Shown here piece by piece: positions 16,366 through 23,765 of a DNA stretch of 64,000 nt (its first letter is position 1; each line of letters starts with the position of its first letter). The translations under genes were made by a program, and so were the position numbers. Source of the DNA: UBA964 sp037444685 (GTDB lineage: Bacteria; Pseudomonadota; Gammaproteobacteria; Steroidobacterales; Steroidobacteraceae). Location of the stretch: NCBI GenBank assembly GCA_037444685.1, contig JBBILX010000008.1:1-64000 (forward strand). Direction: 5' to 3'. A model generated the notes under the pieces. The model was not told where the DNA came from and ran no database searches. It saw nothing but the letters and a program-made list of their open reading frames with translations.

Positions 16366-18429
16366 TCATCGAGCCGTCCCGGCTCGCGGCCGCAGGATGG
16401 CGTTGAGACGGTCGGCGCTGCCTGGGATGCGCTCGAGGTGCGGGTAGCGCAGGCCCCCTCGGTAGTCGACGGGCACGGTACGGTACTCGTCGAGCACTCG
16501 GACCAGGAGCTCGATGCGGCCGCTCGCACCCGGTTGCGCGGCCGCGACGACCGCCTCGCGCAGCCGCTCCGCATCGAAGGCCTGACCGTTTACGGCGACG
16601 AGCTGCGCGCCGGCCGCGAGTCCTGCACGGAACGCGGGACTGTCCCAGACGACCTCGGTGAGCCGGCCACCCTCGCGCGCGATCGCAATGCCGAGCGAGA
16701 ACGTGTAATCGTGGCTGCGGAAACGGCGCTCGCGACTCGCGACATATGGCGATGGCGTGTCGTTGTAGACCAATCGCCAGCCGGCGCGCGCGAGACCGGA
16801 CATCGGCCACTGGGCACCAGCCGCCGGCGCCGCGACGTTGCCGTCGTTCGCGTCGAGACGACTGCGCAGGAAGGCCCGCCAGTCGTGCGGCGCGATCTCG
16901 TCGAGCGCGGCCACGAGATCATCGAAGCAGAACAGCACGGGGCCGAGCTCGCCGTCACGGATGCCGAAGAAGCGCACCGCGAAGTCGTCGAGCGAGCGGC
17001 GCTCGCGCGTCAGCGCCCGAAGCTGCGCATCGACGTCGAGCCACAGCAGCGTGCCCTCCGAGTAGTAGTCGGTGCCGCGCTGCCAGGTCGGATGCGCGCG
17101 CGGCTGGCGGTAGGCCATGATCGGCTGGTTCGTCGTATCCTGCAGGTTGCGCCACGCGCGCCCGGGCCGCTGCTCGCCGTACACCGCCGCTACCCACGCG
17201 AGCGCCTCACGCGCAAACGGCTCGCTCCACAGACCCGAGCGTGCGGCCAGCACCGTCGACCAGTACTCGGTGAGCCCCTCGTAGACCCACAGCAGCGAGT
17301 TCTGCATCGGCTCGTTGAAGTCCGGCGTCCAGAGGTCCGCCGGACGGCGGAACTTGCCGACCCAGGAGTGCACGAACTCGTGCGGCAGCAGGTCGCGGCC
17401 CTCGGCGGTCGTGTTCCAGTCGACGAAATAGCCCGCGCCGATCGCGTTCTCGCTCGACTCATGGTGCTCGAGCCCGATGCCGCCGAAGTGTTCGCTGAGC
17501 GCGAGCAGGAATTCATAGCGCGAATAGTGCCGCGAACCGAACAGCGTGACCGCCTCGCGCACGAGTCTCCTGTGCGCATCGATCTGCTCGGGCTGTGCCT
17601 CGAGCAGCGCAGGCCGATCTGCGAAGGCCGTAAGATACGCTGGTGCTCGCGCGCTGGCGTCGAGCTCGAAACGCCGGACGTGGCGACCCGCGAACAACGG
17701 CGAGTCGACGAGCCGCTCGAGCGTCACGTCGGCGAACTGCACGCGCTCGTGCGTCAGCGTGCTCGCGAGGCTGTGCAACGCGGCACCCGCGGCCGGCTCC
17801 GTCGGAGCGACGCTGACGCGCTCCACCTCGCGCAGGGCGCTGGCGTAGGTCCAGCCCGGCCGCAGCCGGATGACGGGACGCACGCGGATGCGACTCACGT
17901 AGTGACCGGCCGGATAGAGCAGCGCCTTTTCCCACTGCAGTCCGAGGATCTCGGGGGTGATCACGCGCCGCCCCTGCTCGGCCGTCAGCGCGGTCGCGAA
18001 CTGCAGCGCGATTTCGAGCGCGGTCGTGTCCGTGGGCGCGTCGACCTCGAAGGCATAACTGTTGAGCGGATGACGCCGCCACGGGACGCGCCGACGCTCG
18101 CCGCGCGCGTCCTGCGCGTGGATCGCGAGTCCCGCGAGCGCCTCGATCGGACCCGTCGGCGCGTGATTGCCGGGCAGCCAGCGCGGATAGAGCAGGGTGA
18201 TCGGCCCGCCGCCGAACGGGATCCTTTGCGTCGTGCGGATGACGCGCTGATCGAGGTCGGTCAGATCGACGTCGATCTCGATCAGCCCGGGAAACTCGAC
18301 GTCGTGCGGCGCCGGCGTCGGGCGGACTGGCGCGACCGTCGTGGCGGCCTCGGCCGCGAGGGCGCGTGGCGACGGAAGCGAGGCTGCGAACAGCGGCAAG
18401 GCAATCAACACGGCGTGCAGGATGCGCAT
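16366..18429 (-). CDS. M61-family glycyl aminopeptidase-like metalloprotease with PDZ domain
   Basis: A 687-residue exported protein (signal peptide ending near ALAAEA). The zinc-binding HEFVHSWVGK motif starts at H350 (H350, E351, H354), with the distal Glu in YEGLTEYWS downstream, as in M61 peptidases. A C-terminal PDZ domain (about 560-650) reads SLGIAIAREGGRLTEVVW and AGLAAGAQLVAVNGQAFDA. Likely a periplasmic aminopeptidase with preference for small N-terminal residues. The start at 18429 is chosen because the signal peptide begins there; a longer frame to 18543 overlaps the promoter region of the divergent barrel gene. Confidence 0.9.
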   Translation of the reverse strand: MRILHAVLIALPLFAASLPSPRALAAEAATTVAPVRPTPAPHDVEFPGLIEIDVDLTDLDQRVIRTTQRIPFGGGPITLLYPRWLPGNHAPTGPIEALAGLAIHAQDARGERRRVPWRRHPLNSYAFEVDAPTDTTALEIALQFATALTAEQGRRVITPEILGLQWEKALLYPAGHYVSRIRVRPVIRLRPGWTYASALREVERVSVAPTEPAAGAALHSLASTLTHERVQFADVTLERLVDSPLFAGRHVRRFELDASARAPAYLTAFADRPALLEAQPEQIDAHRRLVREAVTLFGSRHYSRYEFLLALSEHFGGIGLEHHESSENAIGAGYFVDWNTTAEGRDLLPHEFVHSWVGKFRRPADLWTPDFNEPMQNSLLWVYEGLTEYWSTVLAARSGLWSEPFAREALAWVAAVYGEQRPGRAWRNLQDTTNQPIMAYRQPRAHPTWQRGTDYYSEGTLLWLDVDAQLRALTRERRSLDDFAVRFFGIRDGELGPVLFCFDDLVAALDEIAPHDWRAFLRSRLDANDGNVAAPAAGAQWPMSGLARAGWRLVYNDTPSPYVASRERRFRSHDYTFSLGIAIAREGGRLTEVVWDSPAFRAGLAAGAQLVAVNGQAFDAERLREAVVAAAQPGASGRIELLVRVLDEYRTVPVDYRGGLRYPHLERIPGSADRLNAILRPRAGTAR

Positions 18430-18541
18430 AGCGCGCCACTTTACCTGTTGTCGCCGCTCACCGACGCCATCGCCGTGAACTTCGCCGCCGCGACCGGCAT
18501 CCAACTCGCCGTACCCACCCTTCATCCCAAGGATGCATCGC

Positions 18542-19081
18542 ATGTCCAGACTCGCTCATGCACGTGGCCTCGCCACGCTGACGCTTGCTGCCTTTGCGCC
18601 GCTCGCCATGGCCGCCGACAACGGTCTCTACCTCGGCGCGGGCTTCACGAAAGCCAGGGTCGACGACCTGGCCACTCAGCTCGACTTCGACGACGAGAGC
18701 CTCAAGCTGATCGCTGGCTTTCGGCCTCTCGACGCGTTCGGCGTCGAGTTCAACTACATCGATCTCGGCCGTGACGACGTCGCGATCGGACCGCTCACCG
18801 TGTCTGCCAAGAGCAAGGCCTATGCGGGCTACGCGGTCGGTTTCCTGCCCCTCGCGCCGATCGACCTGTTCGCCAAGGCAGGCGTCGCGCGCTGGGAGGC
18901 CGAGACCACGAGCAGCGCGTTCGGCAGACTCAAGGATGATGGCACCGAATTTGCCTGGGGCGCCGGATTGCAGGTCCGTCTCGGCAGCCTCGGCGTACGC
19001 CTCGAGTACGAGAGCTTCGACGTCGGCAGCGACAGCCGCTCGGAACTCGTCAGTCTCGGGGCAACCTGGACGTTCCTCTGA
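18542..19081 (+). CDS. Small outer-membrane beta-barrel protein
   Basis: A 179-residue OmpA/porin-like eight-stranded barrel. A signal peptide ends at LAMAADNG, followed by alternating beta strands such as GLYLGAGFTKARV, GVEFNYIDLGRDDV, VGFLPLAPIDLFAKAGVARW and GVRLEYESFDV, ending GATWTFL. The ATG at 18542 is preferred to 18533 because the AAGG Shine-Dalgarno element ends directly against the latter. Function unknown; such proteins are often structural or adhesins. Confidence 0.82.
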   Translation: MSRLAHARGLATLTLAAFAPLAMAADNGLYLGAGFTKARVDDLATQLDFDDESLKLIAGFRPLDAFGVEFNYIDLGRDDVAIGPLTVSAKSKAYAGYAVGFLPLAPIDLFAKAGVARWEAETTSSAFGRLKDDGTEFAWGAGLQVRLGSLGVRLEYESFDVGSDSRSELVSLGATWTFL

Positions 19082-19164
19082 GCCCCGGGCGCAAACCTCT
19101 GTGGCGCGGGCGAGACACGCATAGATCTAAGTATCTGATTTTCAAAAAATTAAATTTTTCGCGG

Positions 19165-19315
19165 CTCGTGAACCTTCGGGCGCAACGCGGGTCTTAACTT
19201 TCGAGTGCCCTCTGCACTCCCCGCTTCCCTCCCTGAGCGGGTACAACCCGGAACATCGAGACCTGTGCCGGGTTAGTCTGGCCCCGGTGGCTCACACCAC
19301 CGGGGTTTCTTTTTC
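19165..19315 (+). ncRNA. Candidate small RNA converging on engB
   Basis: A 200-base non-coding interval after the barrel gene starts with a strongly AT-rich stretch (19137-19160), which stands out against the GC-rich surroundings and could be a promoter. It is followed by three consecutive stem-loops: an outer GCGGG/CCCGC (19187/19220) with inner GAGTGC/GCACTC, then AACCCGG/CCGGGTT (19245/19268), then a perfect intrinsic terminator (19282-19310). In Escherichia coli (Spot 42) and Pseudomonas (ErsA) a small RNA gene occupies this position next to engB/yihA. Sequence identity to either is not apparent; boundaries are approximate and expression is inferred. Confidence 0.45.
19282..19310 (+). terminator. 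Strong intrinsic terminator
   Basis: CCCCGGTGG (19282-19290) pairs perfectly with CCACCGGGG (19297-19305), with a 6-base loop, followed by TTTCTTTTT. It overlaps the last codons of engB, which is on the other strand, so it stops plus-strand transcription before it enters engB as antisense. Confidence 0.9.
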
Positions 19316-19906
19316 GGGCGCTTGGGCGCTGCGCAACATCGTCAACAAGACGCCTTGCGCTGCAGCGACGCCCTCGCCGGTGTGCGCCGAGAACAGCTGT
19401 ACGGCGGTCTCGGCAGACAGCGCGGCACGTGCGGCGCGTAGCGCGGCGGCCTTCTCGGCCTGGTTGAGTTTGTCAGCCTTGCTGAGAAGTACCTGCACCG
19501 GGCGTCGGGCCGGATCGGCCCAGGCAATCAACTCGAGATCCTCCGCACGCACTCCCCGGCGCGCATCGATCACGAGCATCAGCCCCGCAAGTGAGTCACG
19601 AGCGCGCAGCGCCTCGAGCAGCGGCACCCAGCCTCGGCGTTCCGCGACCGAGACCTCCGCGTAGCCATAACCGGGCAGGTCGACGACGCGCTGGCCCACT
19701 GCGAGTTCGAAGAAGTTCAGCAGCCGCGTCCGGCCCGGCAGCTTGCTGGTCCGCGCAAGACTGCGCCGACCGATCAGGGCATTGATCGCGCTCGACTTGC
19801 CGGCGTTGGAGCGCCCGGCAAAAGCGACTTCTGCGCCTCGGTCGGGCGGCAGCTGTGGCACCGAGGCGACGCTGAGCAGGAACCTCGCCTGCGGAAATCG
19901 ACTCAT
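19292..19906 (-). CDS. engB: Ribosome biogenesis GTPase EngB/YihA
   Basis: A 204-residue TrmE-Era-EngA-EngB-type GTPase needed for 50S subunit maturation and normal division. GTPase motifs are complete: G1 AGRSNAGKSS, G2 TSKLPGRTR, G3 DLPGYGYA and G4 LSKADK. Length is normal. It is divergent from cytochrome c4 with 56 bases between starts, the usual gammaproteobacterial arrangement, and the candidate small RNA converges on its 3' end. Confidence 0.95.
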   Translation of the reverse strand: MSRFPQARFLLSVASVPQLPPDRGAEVAFAGRSNAGKSSAINALIGRRSLARTSKLPGRTRLLNFFELAVGQRVVDLPGYGYAEVSVAERRGWVPLLEALRARDSLAGLMLVIDARRGVRAEDLELIAWADPARRPVQVLLSKADKLNQAEKAAALRAARAALSAETAVQLFSAHTGEGVAAAQGVLLTMLRSAQAPEKETPVV

Positions 19907-19962
19907 ACCGTAGTGTACAATTTCGGCCCTTTGAATCCCCCCGAATCCGGAGCCGGATCAGC

Positions 19963-20622
19963 ATGTTGAGGTCGATTCGCAGCATCGCCCTGGCCGCCGT
20001 GGCGGCCAGTCCTATCGTCGGCGGCCCATTCGCCGCAGCGGCCGCGCAGCCGGCCGGCAATGCGGAAGCGGGTGCCGCCAAGGCAGCCTCCTGCCTCGCC
20101 TGTCACGGTGTGAACGGCAACAGCGCGAACCCAGAATGGCCAAGCGTCGCCGGCCAGAACGCGGCCTACATCGCCGAGCAGCTCAGGATGTTCCGCGACG
20201 GCAAGCGTGTAAACGTGCTGATGTCGCCGATGGCATCGATGCTCACCGACGAAGACATCGCCGATATCGGCGCTTACTATGCCTCGCAGACGCCCGAGGG
20301 TCTCGAGGCCGACCCGAGCTACTGGCAGGCGGGCGAGGCGCTCTATCGCGCCGGTGACCGCACGCGCAACATCCCCGCGTGCAAGGCCTGTCACGGCCCC
20401 GCTGGCCGCGGCAATCCGGCCGCCGGTTATCCGGCCCTGCGGGCGCAGCACTCGGTCTACACGATCAAGCAGCTCAACGACTACGCGTCGGAGGCGCGCT
20501 ATACGGACGCCAACGGCCAGAAGCACAGTTCGCGCAATGGTCACATGATGGTGACGATCGCCAAGCGTCTGACCGAAGAAGACATCCGCAATCTCGCGTC
20601 CTACATCCAGGGCATGCGCTGA
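19963..20622 (+). CDS. Cytochrome c4 (diheme, periplasmic)
   Basis: A 219-residue exported protein with two haem c motifs, CLACH (C44-H48) and CKACH (C139-H143), in two homologous halves each ending with a methionine-bearing segment. It should carry electrons to terminal oxidases. Signal peptide ends in AAAAAQP. A TACAAT -10-like box lies at 19916-19921. The lipidated DsbA gene follows 25 bases downstream, the same order as in Pseudomonas, where c4 and DsbA are neighbours. Confidence 0.93.
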   Translation: MLRSIRSIALAAVAASPIVGGPFAAAAAQPAGNAEAGAAKAASCLACHGVNGNSANPEWPSVAGQNAAYIAEQLRMFRDGKRVNVLMSPMASMLTDEDIADIGAYYASQTPEGLEADPSYWQAGEALYRAGDRTRNIPACKACHGPAGRGNPAAGYPALRAQHSVYTIKQLNDYASEARYTDANGQKHSSRNGHMMVTIAKRLTEEDIRNLASYIQGMR

Positions 20623-20647
20623 TTCCGCGTCCATCGAGGCCACGATC

Positions 20648-21565
20648 ATGCACGCATCGCACGGCGCGCCGCGCGCGCAAGCACTGATGTTCGTCACGCT
20701 GTTCGCCGCCGGCCTCTTGGCCGGCTGCGCGCAGCCGGATGCCGCCGGCCCCGCCGTCGCGGAGCCCGCTGCGGCGCCCGTGGCAGCGGCGCCGTCGGCA
20801 GCCGCACCCGACTCGAGTGGCGCCGTCCCCAAGCCATCGGCAGCGTCGCCTGCCGCCTCGACCGAAGCGGCCATCGGGACCGCGCCCGCCACCATCGACT
20901 CGCAGCAGCCGCTCGGCGCCGTCGCGCCGGCGCCGGCTCGCCTCGCGAGCGCCACATCGAGCGCGCAGACCACCGTCGGCCACGGGAAGTGGCAGGCCGG
21001 CCGGCACTACGTAGTCATCAATCCGCCGCAACCGACCAACGTCGCTCCGGGCAAGGTCGAGGTCCTCGAGGTGTTCTGGTATGGCTGCGGTCACTGTTAC
21101 GAGCTCGACCCGTATCTCGAGAGCTGGAAGAAGAACAAGCCTGCCGCTATCGAGTTCGTGCGCATTCCGGTAATCTGGGGCCCTGGGCACAAGCTGCACG
21201 CGAGGCTGTTCTACACGCTGCAGGTGCTCGGCAAGCTCGAGTCGCATCACACCAAGGTGTTCGACACGATCCACCGCGGCGGCAACCTGCTGATCGGCAG
21301 CGACGAGGCCTCGACGCTCAAGCTGCAGCGCGCCTGGGCCGAAGCCAACGGCATCAATGGAGCGGACTTCGAGCGGGAGTGGAACGGCTTCGCGGTCACC
21401 ACTGCCGTGCAGCGCGCCGAGCAGCTCACGAAGCGCTATCGGGTGGCCGGAGTGCCGGTCATGTTCGTCGCGGGTAAGTACCAGACCGACGTGGGTGGCG
21501 CCGGCGGCCAGAGCCAGCTGCTGACGCTGCTCAACGATCTCGCCGCCGCGGAACTGCGGCGCTGA
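20648..21565 (+). CDS. dsbA: Thiol:disulfide interchange protein DsbA (lipidated form)
   Basis: A 305-residue DsbA with thioredoxin fold: active site CGHC (C147-C150) in FWYGCGHCYELDPYLE and cis-Pro loop GVPVMFVAGKY. Unlike classical soluble DsbA (about 190 mature residues) it starts with a lipoprotein signal (LLAGC, Cys27) and a roughly 85-residue Ala/Pro/Ser-rich linker, so it is probably tethered to a membrane facing the periplasm. It would introduce disulfides into secreted proteins and be reoxidised by DsbB. Follows cytochrome c4 in an apparent operon. Confidence 0.92.
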   Translation: MHASHGAPRAQALMFVTLFAAGLLAGCAQPDAAGPAVAEPAAAPVAAAPSAAAPDSSGAVPKPSAASPAASTEAAIGTAPATIDSQQPLGAVAPAPARLASATSSAQTTVGHGKWQAGRHYVVINPPQPTNVAPGKVEVLEVFWYGCGHCYELDPYLESWKKNKPAAIEFVRIPVIWGPGHKLHARLFYTLQVLGKLESHHTKVFDTIHRGGNLLIGSDEASTLKLQRAWAEANGINGADFEREWNGFAVTTAVQRAEQLTKRYRVAGVPVMFVAGKYQTDVGGAGGQSQLLTLLNDLAAAELRR

Positions 21566-21640
21566 CCACCAGCGCGGCCGTACACGACGGAGGAGCCTCC
21601 GCGGGCCTGCCTTCCAGACCGAGCCAGGACGGGTTCCACG

Positions 21641-22621
21641 ATGCACCGCGCCTACTCCCGAAACCTGCAGCGCTTCAAGACGCTCGAGGCGCTCACGCCC
21701 GAATCGCTCGCCGACGATCTGATCTGGATCGACCTCGACCACCCGACGCTCGAGGAAGAGCGCGCACTCGAGCAATGGCTCGGCATCGAGCTGCCGACGC
21801 GCGAGGAAATGAAGGACATCGAACCGTCGAGCCGGCTCTACGTCGAGGACGGCGCGACGTACATGACCGCCGCGCTGATCTGGAAGGTGGATACCGAACT
21901 GCCCGAGCTGACCAACGTCGGTTTCGTGCTGTTCAAGGATCGCCTCATCACGATCCGCTATGCCGAACCGAAGCCGTTCCGCGTCTTCAGCGCCCACGCC
22001 GAGCGCGAGAAGACCGTCCTGACTGGCGGCGCGGTCACGCTCGTGACGCTGCTCGAGGGCATCGTCGATCGCAGTGCCGACATCCTCGAGCGTTCCGCCG
22101 CGCAGATCGACGAAATCGGGCGCGCGGTGTTCCAGCCGCGGCAGCCCGGCGCGCCGCGCCGGGCGGCGCGCGACCTCGAGGCCGCCCTGACGCAGATCGC
22201 CTTGCGGCAGAACGTGACCACCAAGACCCGCGAGAGCCTCGTCAGTCTCGGCCGCATGGCCAGTTTCCTGATGATCGCGCCCGAGATCGTCGCGGACCGC
22301 GAGTCGCGCGAGCACCTCAAGATGGTCAGCCGCGACATCAGCTCACTGACCGATCACGCGAGCTATCTGCTGTCGAACATCAGCTTCCTGCTTGACGCTT
22401 CGCTCGGGCTCGTCAACATCGAGCAGAACCAGATCATCAAGATCTTCTCGGTCGCCGCCGTGATCTTCCTGCCACCGACCCTCGTGGCGTCGAGCTACGG
22501 CATGAACTTCGAACACATGCCCGAGTTGCGCTGGGTCTTCGGCTACCCGATGGCGATCGGCATGATGATCGTCTCGGCAATCATCCCGTACCTCTGGTTC
22601 CGCCGCAAAGGCTGGCTGTGA
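21641..22621 (+). CDS. corA: CorA-family magnesium transporter
   Basis: A 326-residue CorA-type channel for Mg2+ (possibly Co2+/Ni2+). The acidic cytoplasmic N-terminal domain is followed by a long coiled helix and two C-terminal transmembrane helices. The diagnostic GMN motif is in SSYGMNFEHMPEL (about residue 286) at the end of the first helix, and the protein ends with a basic KGWL tail. Start ATG at 21641 is preceded by AGGACGGG. Nearby cobalamin genes are 30 kb away, so no cobalt link is implied. Confidence 0.93.
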   Translation: MHRAYSRNLQRFKTLEALTPESLADDLIWIDLDHPTLEEERALEQWLGIELPTREEMKDIEPSSRLYVEDGATYMTAALIWKVDTELPELTNVGFVLFKDRLITIRYAEPKPFRVFSAHAEREKTVLTGGAVTLVTLLEGIVDRSADILERSAAQIDEIGRAVFQPRQPGAPRRAARDLEAALTQIALRQNVTTKTRESLVSLGRMASFLMIAPEIVADRESREHLKMVSRDISSLTDHASYLLSNISFLLDASLGLVNIEQNQIIKIFSVAAVIFLPPTLVASSYGMNFEHMPELRWVFGYPMAIGMMIVSAIIPYLWFRRKGWL

Positions 22622-22704
22622 GCGGCGCGCGGAGGCTGCCCGCCCCAAGCCCCGGCTGAGCTTTCTCACGACCCCGAGACGCGGCTCCGGGGGGCTCGCC
22701 GCTA

Positions 22705-23124
22705 CTACCTTGACCTTCGCTTTTCGACCGCGCTGCAGCAGTTGTCACCGGAAGGTCCGGTCGAATCCGCAGCGGCGCCTGAACGGGCCCCGTGGGTGGA
22801 TTTCTGCCGATGTTCCATAACCTTCTGCTTGATCGTTAAGGCCTCGATCTTGTTCTTTCGATGCGCCTCGGCTGCAGCGGCAGGATCACTCGTCTCGACG
22901 GCTGAAGCTTGTTTCGGACCCATCGTCTCACTGGCAGAAGGCGGCCGCGCGGCCTGCGCAGAATCGCTGCCGATGCCCTCTTCGTTGACTGTGATCGGGG
23001 CGGCCTTGCGGTTGACGCCCGGCTCGTTGACTCCGATCGGCTTGGCTGTTTCGGCGGCATGGGCCATGGATGCCGTCGTCATCACCACGACAAGAAGGCT
23101 CCGCACAACACTGTACGATCGCAT
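22705..23124 (-). CDS. Hypothetical exported protein
   Basis: A 139-residue protein I do not recognise. A clear signal peptide (RSLLVVVMTTASMAHA) is followed by a polar, disordered-looking chain with two related stretches, PIGVNEPGVNRKAAPI and TVNEEGIGSD, a helix rich in Lys/Glu (HRKNKIEALTIKQKVMEH), and a tail with paired cysteines (NCCSA). The ATG at 23124 has GGGAG 8 bases upstream. The signal peptide and ribosome site make it a credible gene; there is no functional clue. Confidence 0.65.
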   Translation of the reverse strand: MRSYSVVRSLLVVVMTTASMAHAAETAKPIGVNEPGVNRKAAPITVNEEGIGSDSAQAARPPSASETMGPKQASAVETSDPAAAAEAHRKNKIEALTIKQKVMEHRQKSTHGARSGAAADSTGPSGDNCCSAVEKRRSR

Positions 23125-23252
23125 GTTCACCACTCCCTTTGTTGTGTCCAGCCGCTGGAAACGGCGTGCCCAGGACCTTACCCGCGGCGGGCTGAACGGG
23201 CCTTGAACGGCTTCACAAGGCAGTTCGATCGTCGCGGCAGCGGCGCGAGGGC

Positions 23253-23258
23253 TATAAT
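23253..23258 (+). promoter_or_regulatory. -10 box of the tRNA gene
   Basis: A perfect TATAAT lies 11 bases before the mature tRNA 5' end. No good -35 is seen at 16-18 bases upstream. Confidence 0.6.
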
Positions 23259-23269
23259 CTCGCCTCGAC

Positions 23270-23346
23270 GCGCCCGTAGCTCAGCTGGATAGAGTACTGC
23301 CCTCCGAAGGCAGGGGTCGTGAGTTCGAATCTCGCCGGGCGCGCCA
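23270..23346 (+). tRNA. tRNA-Arg (anticodon CCG), CCA encoded
   Basis: Acceptor stem GCGCCCG pairs with CGGGCGC, discriminator G then CCA (23344-23346). D-loop AGCTCAGCTGGATAGAG, anticodon stem CTGCC/GGCAG with loop CTCCGAA, anticodon CCG at 23304-23306, and T-arm GTTCGAATC are all present. Reads CGG arginine codons, which are common in this GC-rich genome. Confidence 0.97.
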
Positions 23347-23765
23347 GATCCATTGACTTACGCGACGGCCAGCTGAATAGCTTGGGCTTCGCTGCGACAA
23401 TCCATCGAATGTCCCTCGGCCGGTCTGCTCGTACCCCTCGGCATGGAGTACGAGTCGTGACTTGTGGCTGGGCTCGACCCGTACGCGGTTGACCACGGCG
23501 GACAAGCGAGCGGGTTGATGGCGGCCGCGTTGGGGAGAATTCTGACGACGCCGGCGCGGCGCTCGATTGCGCCGTTCAGCCGCTCAGGCGACGTCGGGGT
23601 TATGGAGCTGCGTGTGGTGCGACGTAGCGAGCGTCGTCGACGTGAGCACGTCGGCCGCCGCGCTAGGCCGGATCGTGTTGCAGATTACGCTGTGGCGATC
23701 ACCGGCCGATGGTGGAGACGCATGCCGCGGCAACAAGCAGGCGACACGTACATGAGCGGATGCAG
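23347..23765. other. Non-coding stretch downstream of tRNA-Arg
   Basis: About 420 bases between the tRNA and the broken CadC-like gene. Open frames here lack ribosome sites and family features. No copy of the tRNA 3' end (a possible attachment site) is visible in it. The position next to a tRNA and before accessory genes would fit an old integration boundary, but no integrase is present. Confidence 0.4.

Noticed and set aside
23281..23505. Minus-strand ORF ending in RRDSNSRPLPSEGSTLSS
   Set aside because: It is the antisense translation of the tRNA-Arg gene, a well-known false protein in many genomes.
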